Shown here: positions 50,101 through 59,100 of the stretch, piece after piece
How the letters are laid out: each line of letters starts with the position of its first letter
How positions within the stretch are numbered: position 1 is the first letter of the stretch
Assembly (NCBI RefSeq): GCF_004027225.2
Contig: NC_044282.2
Coordinates: forward strand, 61,559,225 to 61,623,224
Reading direction: 5' to 3'
Source of the DNA: Strigops habroptila
Taxonomy: Eukaryota; Chordata; Aves; Psittaciformes; Psittacidae
Length of the DNA: 64,000 nt
Notes under the pieces: generated by a model
What the model was told of the DNA's origin: nothing
Database searches by the model: none
What the model saw: only the letters and a program-made list of their open reading frames with translations
Translations under genes and position numbers: made by a program

Positions 50101-53100
50101 CATTGCTAACAGAGTCTCCTCTGCAGCACCTTCCTGGAAGTTGTAGAATCATAGAATCACAGAATGGTTTGGGTTGGAAGGGACCTTAAAGCTCATCCAG
50201 TTCCAACCCTCTGCCCCGGGCAGGGACACCTTCCACTAGAGCAGGTTGCTCCAAGCCCCGTCCAACCTGGCCTTGAACACTTAGTCCTCCCACTAAGTCT
50301 CTATATTGTGTCCTCCATCCTTTGCTTCTAGACAGCTACCAAGGGGTCAAGTCTTCAGCACTTCACATGGCTCCTATCTACAGCAGGAGCAGTGAGACAC
50401 ACTTTTCATGCTTGAGTGTTCCTCAAGTGCAGGCTTTTGGTGGAGGTGGAAGTGGCAGCTAATGGGTGCCTTGGGCAGGTGACGGTTGCCTATCAATGGC
50501 AGCACAATGGCAAAGTGGTCAGAGTGCCCCTCAGGGATGCCAAGCATTCATTTAGATGGCTGATGAAGGCCATGCTCAGCCAACTGTGTCTAGTCAGTTG
50601 AGCTAGGAGTCTCATATGAATGCTATGCAAGATGATCTACCTCGCTGCAGCCTACAGGCTCAGGCAGACCTAGTCTGACCAGTGCACAGGGTTGTAAAGT
50701 AGAACAGAGAACCAAGATAAAAATCTCTGCCCCCCCAGGCTTTGTTAGGTATAGTTATTCTTCAGATTAGATGAATTCTTGGAGCTCAAGGGCATAACAA
50801 CCACTCTTCTCGTAATATGAATGTCATAAGTAATGAAATCTATGTAAAATAAGATTCCTAAAACAATAGGAATGATTTCCCAAAATAAAGGGTTTTGCAA
50901 AGGGACTCCAGGACAGGAAACAGGTTTTGCTGCAGTCTGAATGCATATAGAGAGCAGTGAGTCTTTTCTTGAGGTGGTGAGCATGTGTGAAAAGATGCAG
51001 CAGAACTTGCAGAAAAGCAGCAGAAGGGCAAAGTGGTGGCTGAGAAAAAAGGACTAAAAAGAGCACTTGTGGGCCCGCAGGTTGACTGGAATGCTGTGAG
51101 CCAACAAACCATCCTTTCCATTAGAGTTCTGCCGTGCTGAGGAAAACTGGGCTTGTCAAAACTTTCTTTGTGAATAAACAAGATTACATCAAAAGAATAC
51201 CTGATGCCATCATCAAAGCAATGTCTGAGGCTAGTCACTGCCTACTCTTTGAATCAAAGTTTATCTGCCTAATGTCAAGTTAAATTTTGTAGAATCTAAG
51301 AGGTAAGAACAAAAATAAAGTTTTTCCTAGCTCTTGGGCCTGGTAAAATCTCCTCTGAGCTGGACCTCGCTCTACATTTGCTTTTTGGTTCAAAGAGAGG
51401 TGAGAACACTCCTGTTCTTACCAGGCCAAGCTGGATGAGGCTTTGAGCAACCTAGTGGAAGGTGTCCCTGTGTGTGGCAGGGGATTGGAACTAGATGAGC
51501 TTTAAGGTCCCTTCTGACCAAAACCATTCCGTGATTCTATGTTCATCCTAACAGGATGCCCATGCTACAGTCTCATTTAAATGGCAGAGTTGTCATATGT
51601 TTCTTCATTGGCCTTTTGAGAGGAGTCATTAGCTACACATTCCCTTCCACAGTACCAAAACTACGCGCTATGAATTCATAGCAGAGAACTTACCCTTGCT
51701 TAGCCAAAATAAGGTGAAACATGCGGAGTGTAACAAGCTACAGTCAATTCCCAATTATACTGGGAACAGAGACAAAGGGCGTCCTAAGAGAGGTAACACA
51801 AAACACATACTTCAGGCTATAAGACAATAATTATATAATTTCAAGGGTATTTACCTTTGAAAATCAAATCATTCTATTTCTGTAGAGCAATTGGGCAAGG
51901 GTTTGGCCTGGACAGAGCTGGTGCTTCAGATCATGGGGGTGAAGAACCGTGACACTGTGCCACAGCTGCGTAGTGCCCCAAAATGGCAGAATGGTGCTAA
52001 TTTGCAATCTCAATTATAACTGAGACTTGACTTGTTTGGGTTTTTTCTGATGGATTTTTTTGCTGCTTGCCCAGAAAGGCATGAGCTTGTATTATAAAAA
52101 TCGAATGGCACCCAAGAGCCTCAGTGACAAATATCACTGTGGCACGAAGGAGATGGGACAGATATCTCCAAATATGTACTCTGAGAGGTTATTTGGTTTA
52201 GATGAGATCCTGTGGGAAAAGCTTCAGAGTCATTGAACAGTGAAATTAAGAATAGCAATGATCAGATGTGTAGTTGAGGGAGTGGTGAGGTGATAGAGAA
52301 GAGATACAGACAGGGGTTGAATTACAAATTGCCTGGAAGGGGTTATCAAAATCCTTCAGTAGAATTATAGCTGTGACTTTTGGTGTTGCTGCACGTACAT
52401 GTGCAATTTATCATAAGGATGATTTCTGGTAGGACTGCTTTGTTTTCTACCTGAATTGTCCAGGTAGCTTTTTGTTTATATAGAAACAAAACAGAGAGCA
52501 GCAAGGATGGATTTGTCTCTTTGGGCACACAGCAATATAGAAAAGGTGAAGTGAAAGATTTTTATCTAGAGCATGGAATCAAGTTATCAAGTTTTCCCTG
52601 GGACTCTGATCTGCCTAAAAAGACCAGGAGGAGCGATTCTTTCAGTCCAAGCATGTACAGTTCTGCTGGAAGGCATCTGGTGTTTTCTGCTTGTTGCCAA
52701 TAAATCAAAAGATTTGCCTCCCACTTTATCATGAATAATGAATTCCGATTCTAGCCTAGCGCTGGAGCCTCGCCAAGATTGTGTCCTTGTGCCTCAAGAA
52801 AGGGCCCTGCTACTTCTCATGACAACGGCTCAGCCAAGACGCAAGCTCCTTGCCCCCGACTCCCCAGCCAGCTCGGGCTTCTGGAAGCCAACACTTAATT
52901 CAGTTAGATAATTTATGGACGTAGGCTGGCTCTAAAAACAGTTGCATATTGTACTGCAGTGTTTACCCAATGAGAAAATAATTACTTGCAGTAATTGTTC
53001 TGTCAGCAGCCTGGGCCCGGTTTCTGACAAAAAAGGGGCTCGCTTGCGTGAGAAGGGCATGGTGTTTCGCTGTCCTTCTGAATCCTAATGCTTGTCTCCT

Positions 53101-56100
53101 GCTTATTCATGTTTCTGAATAGCCAACCCAGTACTCTCTGCCTGTTAGGCTTGTGGGAATTCAAAACGTTCCACAAGGGAAGAAAGTGGGGTGAGAAACA
53201 CTGAGCTCAGCACTGGGAGTGAGAGACCTGCCTTTCTCCTCTTGGCTCTGATGCCCTTTGCCTTTGCAGCCTTAAGAAACTCATCCTCATTGCTTACACC
53301 TTCTGAAATTTTTGGCCTTGAAGTGAGATCATAGTGGTGATATGCTGCAGGGGGATTCTCTGACACCATAAGCAAGGACACTAGAATACAGCAGTAGAGG
53401 TTAATATCATAGAAACATGGAATCATAGAACCATAGAATGGTTTGGGTTGGAAGGGACCTTAAAGATAATCTGGTTCCAATCCCCTGCCACAGGCAGGGA
53501 TACCTTCCACTAGAGCAGGTTGCTCCAAGCCCCGTCCAACCTGGGCTTGAACACTGCCAGGGATGGGGCAGCCACAGCTTCTCTGGGCAACCTGTGCCAG
53601 CGCCTCAGCACCCTCACAGGGAACAACTTCTTCCTCAGATCTCATCTCAATCTCCCCTCTGTCAGGTTAAAGCCATTCCCCTTGTCCTGTCCCTACAGGC
53701 CCTTGTCAAAAGCCCCTCTCCAGCTTCCTTGTCATCCCCTTTAGGCACTGGAAGCTGCTCTAAGGTCTTCCCAGAGTCTTTTCTTCTCCAAAATCTTAAT
53801 TTTCACATAAATCTTAATTTACCACAAGACCAGGTCTGCATTGTATCTAAACATCATAGAACCATTTAGGCTGGAAAAGACCTTTAAGATTATTGGGTCC
53901 AACCACAAATCTAACACTGCAAAGTCCACCAAAATGACCAGTTCATTCCCCATAATAATATTTTAGATTGAATTTTCTCTCTTGACTGTTAGTGAAGTGT
54001 TTATAAACAGATTGCAGTTTGCCTTATTTTCCTATTTGAAATAATATCTGATTTGTCTTTATGGTTCTTGATCTAGGTCTGGAATAAATGAATACCAGAC
54101 ACGTACTGGTGTTGGCTGCTTATTGAGGACATGTGTATTATGTGGTGTGACTCTGCTTCTTTATAGGATAAATGTTGCTTTGAGAGTCTGTTTCCACTCT
54201 TTATATTCACGATTTTTTTATTCATACTGTGCTTTTTAGCGTGTCTTCCAGGAGCTCAGAGATGCTGGTGATGGAGATGGGAGATGCCCTCAGAGATCAC
54301 ACAGATTTTCTGCTTTAAATTCCCGAACTGTCTGTAGCAGAATGTGAATATGGAAAGGGAATGAACACCTTCAGAGCACATGTGTCTATGAACCTGCCTC
54401 AGTTCTTAACAAACTTCCTCATAGGATGGATTTTACTCCTGATACTGGAAAAACGTGGCAGCTGGGCATATTCCAGTACTTCACTTAATTTTCACACTCT
54501 GGAATATTCCTGTTCTGCCACCTTATTGTACTGACTGTAGTAATAGCTGCATATAAATTTATAAATACATACACATACACATATACAAGAAGTATTTGGC
54601 TATAAAACCCATGAATAAATAACTTGTTGGAGGGGCGGTCCCCCAGCCTTATTTATGTTACATGGACTTCACCAAAACCTCTCAAATTCATTTACCTAAA
54701 TTTGCCTTTCTGTGAATTTCCCTAAGTTGATGTAACACATTACATGGATTTAGCTTAAATCAGTAAGTTTCAGGCCAAGGGCAAGTTTATGAATGCTAGA
54801 AAATTAACATAACTTAAAAAATAGCAAGTTACTGCCCTCCTCTCAGCCTCGGTGCCAGACTGTGTGCTCTTGGTCTGCCGCAGCTGCAAGATAAAATGTA
54901 TTTATCTTAAACCATGTCTTTTCAGGTGGCAGTATCATAAGGGGTTTTCTTTTTCTCAACCCCAGGGAACCAACTCCATAGCACTCATTAATACTGTTCT
55001 GTTCTACTCTGCAGGAGAAAGAAAGGAGGAGGAAAGACCCCAGACCTTAGCCGGCAGGCAGCTGAGAAAAAAATGAGGGCAGGTCGTGGATCTAATAAGC
55101 TCCAGAAGGCAAAATCACTGGCAAGTATCACCAGCTTGCAATTACACCAGTGGGGGCCCAGTGTCAGACACACCCAGGGACAGTTTAACTCAGAGCTTTT
55201 ACTTAACTTAGGTGACTGTGAAGCTTTGCTCCTGCTGTCATTAGGCTGCCTCTCCTTAAGAGAGATACCTGGCCAGGAGTAGGCCACAGAGCTCCCCTAT
55301 GTCTGGCTGCTGCGGGGGCCATCTGTCATTGCAGCCTAGACACAGTCCGTCTGCCTCCAGTGGGAAAAGGCCAGCAACTGTATGCAGAGAGTGACCCTGT
55401 TCTCTGTTCCTCCCTCACTTTGCTTACTGCACGGTGTCCTAACAGCCTGTTGCCATGTTTTACAAAGCACTGGATCAATTCTCATGAGACTTGCGTCTCT
55501 TCCCCAAGCTTCTCTTCTCTGCTGTCAACTTTTGATCATTGCAGTTTGATGCTCCTTTATTCTCTGTTCATTGCACTGAGCCTGAGCAAGCAGCCCCAAG
55601 GCCTTAATACTGAGGATTCATTGTGCTCATCGCTAGTAAAATAGGGCATGCTCACATGAAAGAGTCTAGGGACGTCAGGCTTCCAGAAAGCGTCATGGGT
55701 CTGAGCTTTTGTAGATACAGCAACAAATAACTGGCAGAAGAAGGACGTGCTCACAAGCGTATCAGGGGTTTTGCAGACCTGGAAGCATGTTTCCTAAGCA
55801 ATGAAAGCCGGAAAACGCATATGAGTTGAGCTAAAGAAGGTTTACGTAAAAGAGAGGCATTGTCTCCCGAGATTGGGATCCATTCTCCTGACCCAAATAC
55901 AGCCTGTTTGCAAGGAAATAGATTCAGTGAGTGTTAAAGAACAGAAAATATTCAGCCTGTGTCTTACAATTTCCATTCTCCAGCAGCTTCCTCTGTAGCC
56001 CTTAGATCATAACGCCCTTACACGGCTTCATTCCACCACAGCTTCCCATTTCAAATTGAAAGCTGTTTTATTGTCAGTCCAGAAGTGACTTAGTTCAGGG

Positions 56101-59100
56101 CAAAAAGATGTGAATTGGATTTTCTTTCCCCAGATTTTAGGAAAGTTATGTGTTCTTCAAAGTTTCTTAATGTGCAACTCCCAATCAGGAAGGTGCAAGC
56201 ACCTAGTCTGACTCCCACCATGAAGTTCGAAACGTGCAGCACAACGTCAGTGGAGGTTTTGCTACAAACTGCAGCAGTACAGGGTTGAACACTGTTTATG
56301 TGTGTGCCGCCTTCTGTTGGCTGCTCACAGTTTAAAAGGGACATTATTATTCCTGTAGCAAATAGTCACCAGAAAGCATTTAGCTGACACAAAATGCTCA
56401 CAGACAGATGTCTGGGAGAGCACGCAGAGTTAGTGGGTACCAAATTCATAGAATTATCATAGAATGGTTTGGGTTGGAAGGGACCTTAAAGCTCATCCAG
56501 TTCCAACCCCCTGCCATGGGCAGGGACACCTTCCACTAGAGCAGGTTGCTCCAAGCCCCGTCCAACCTGGCCTGAACACTGCCAGGGATGGGGCAGCCAC
56601 AGCTTCTCTGGGCAACCTGTGCCAGGGCCTCAGCACCCTCACAGGGAACAACTTCTGCCTCAGATTTCATCTCAATCTCCCCTCTGTCAGGTTAAAGCCA
56701 TTTCCCCTTGTCCTGTCCCTACAGACCCTTGTTAAAAGCCCCTCTCCAGCTTCCTTGTCATCCCCTTTAGGCACTGGAAGCTGCTCTAAGGTCTCCCTGG
56801 AGCCTTCTCTTCTCCAGGCTGAACAAGCCCAGCTCTCTCAGCCTGTCTTCATAATTCTCACCCCACAAAATGCCCTGGGAAGAGCCACTACCTGCTGCCA
56901 AGATCTAACAGGCCACCATCCTCCATGGGTCCCTCCTATGCAGTTAGGGCAGCCTAATCCAGGGGTGAGTGTCCTGAAACCCATGGGGTTACACCTTGGT
57001 GACTGACATCAAGCCAGAACAAAGCTCCATGCCTTTGTGCTATGCAATCTTGGCAGCACTGGCTTCTTTTTGTGTTAAAAACCCGGGGTAGCCTGTGTTG
57101 GTGTGTCACTCTTTCCTAGACCTTTACATTAAAAATAGGCTTAGTTTGAGGTTAGAGTTGTCCAAATTTCAGTAGTAGAGCTGTGGTTCTTATTCTCTGA
57201 TGTATAAGCCCGCTGTTACGCTGGCCATTAATGACTACAGCACTACACAACAATAAAGGTTAGGTTATAGTAGGCTGATGCATAGACAAAGAATATATAT
57301 AACTCACTAGGAATAATCCAAAATTAATTTCCATTTATTATTAGGGTAGCATTGGGAAACTTTGTTGAAATGAAGACATATGAAAAGACTCTTATTTAAT
57401 CAAGTCCAAATAAAGAGCCTTAATGCTCAAATCTTTTAGTAAAACCTTAGAAGAAGAATAGACTATAATGAAAGAACAAGTGCCCCAAGCAAGCAAACAT
57501 CAAGTCAAATTAAAAGGAAGCTCTTAAATAGATCAATGATCCAAGTGCAGAAAGTAGGTGAGAATGAAGTATATTACAGCCAACAATGAAGATGTGAAAA
57601 GGGTTATTATATGGAGCTCCAAGCTCAGGCAGCTGCACAGCAGCACACCAAAACAGAATAAACACATAATTAAGGTGATGACCCGAGTCCTGGAATTACA
57701 TACACTGGCTCCACATTTGCATGTGGTGAATCAGTTCTCCTCCTAGGAAACTTGTGAGGTTTTGGAGTTTATTAGTAATGAAAACAGTAGCATACAGTGT
57801 GACGAAGCTCACACTTCATTTAGAATAAATTAAATTAGCTAAATTACAATAAATAGTACATTACAATAAATTATGTATGTCTCTGAAGGAAGGGCTGTAT
57901 TCTTTCTTATGAATGTACATACAACCCCCATGTCCCTGAAGTGGGGAGGGAATATTTGCTCTACCTTTATCCAGGGAAATGCCTTATTCTAAGGATACAG
58001 AATCATAGAATAACAGAATGGTTTGGATTGGAAGGGACCTTAAAGCTCATCTAGTTCCAACCCCCTGCCACGGGCAGGGACACCTACCACTAGAGCAGGT
58101 TGCTCCAAGCCCCATCCAACCTGGCCTTGAACACTGCCAGGGATGGGGCAGCCACAGCTTCTCTGGGCAACCTGTGCCAGGGCCTCACCACCCTCACAGG
58201 GAACAACTTCTTCCTAGGATCTCATCTCAATCTCCCCTCTGTCAGGTTAAAGCCATTCCCCCTTGCCTGATCCCTAAAAGCCCTTGTCAGAAGTCATCAC
58301 CCCTCCTGTTTGCTCTGACATGGAGCTGTGTTGCCCTGCTGTGATTTCTGAGCTCTGGCCCATTGCAGGCATCACTGTGGCCACACCAGTGCCCTTTATG
58401 CAAGTCTCTGAGGAGTGCCACTGAGGAGTCTTCTGCAGCTTCTCATCAAAATTGGCAGCCTCATGCCCAAATGTCAAAAATCCCAGATACTTTATTAGGA
58501 AGGTACAATTTGACTGATGCTTTTGACAGCTTTGCAAATGACTGCAATGTCAGCAATTAGGGGCTGGTTTTGCCTTTCAGGCTGTCTGCATGGTTCTGTT
58601 TGAGAGCCTGCTCCACCCTCCCAGCTGTTCCTGAATTACTGACTTATTTTTAGTATTTGCTAAATACCATCTTTTTGACAGGATCAGTCATTCTTGCCTC
58701 ACTGCCTGTATCCTAAAGTAATAAGATTGAAGCATTTGAAGTCTGGAATAATTTTTCCTATGACATATTGACAGGGAATTGATGTTTTGAGTCTGAATCA
58801 CATTTATGTACTATGTGGATCTAGCTCACATGGAGATCCAGTGCTCTCAGCACTGAGACATGGCCCTGTCCAGTGTATATTTATATTCTGCACACCTTAT
58901 TTTGAATTTTATTTATTCGTACAAGAAACCCTGTTGAAGTTCATGAGACTATTCCTAAGAGTGAAAATAGCTCAATAGGATGCTTGCATATTCAAACTCA
59001 TGTATGTCACACCCTAATTTTAAAAGTATAGCCTGGCTTTAATAGTCTAGGCCTCTCCGTCCCTGTGAGCTCTAAAACTGAACCAACAACAACATAGGAG

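Larger units (their letters stand above)
48101..55014 (+). other. FBXO16: FBXO16 intron 6
   Basis: The intron begins GTAAGA and ends TACTCTGCAG. It holds CR1 copies at 50.14, 51.42, 53.41 and 53.85 kb and a bare CR1-tail-like TCATAGAATCATAG at about 49.55 kb. A CA/TA-rich patch lies near 54.56 kb and a homeodomain-type palindrome at 52.98 kb. Confidence 0.85.
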
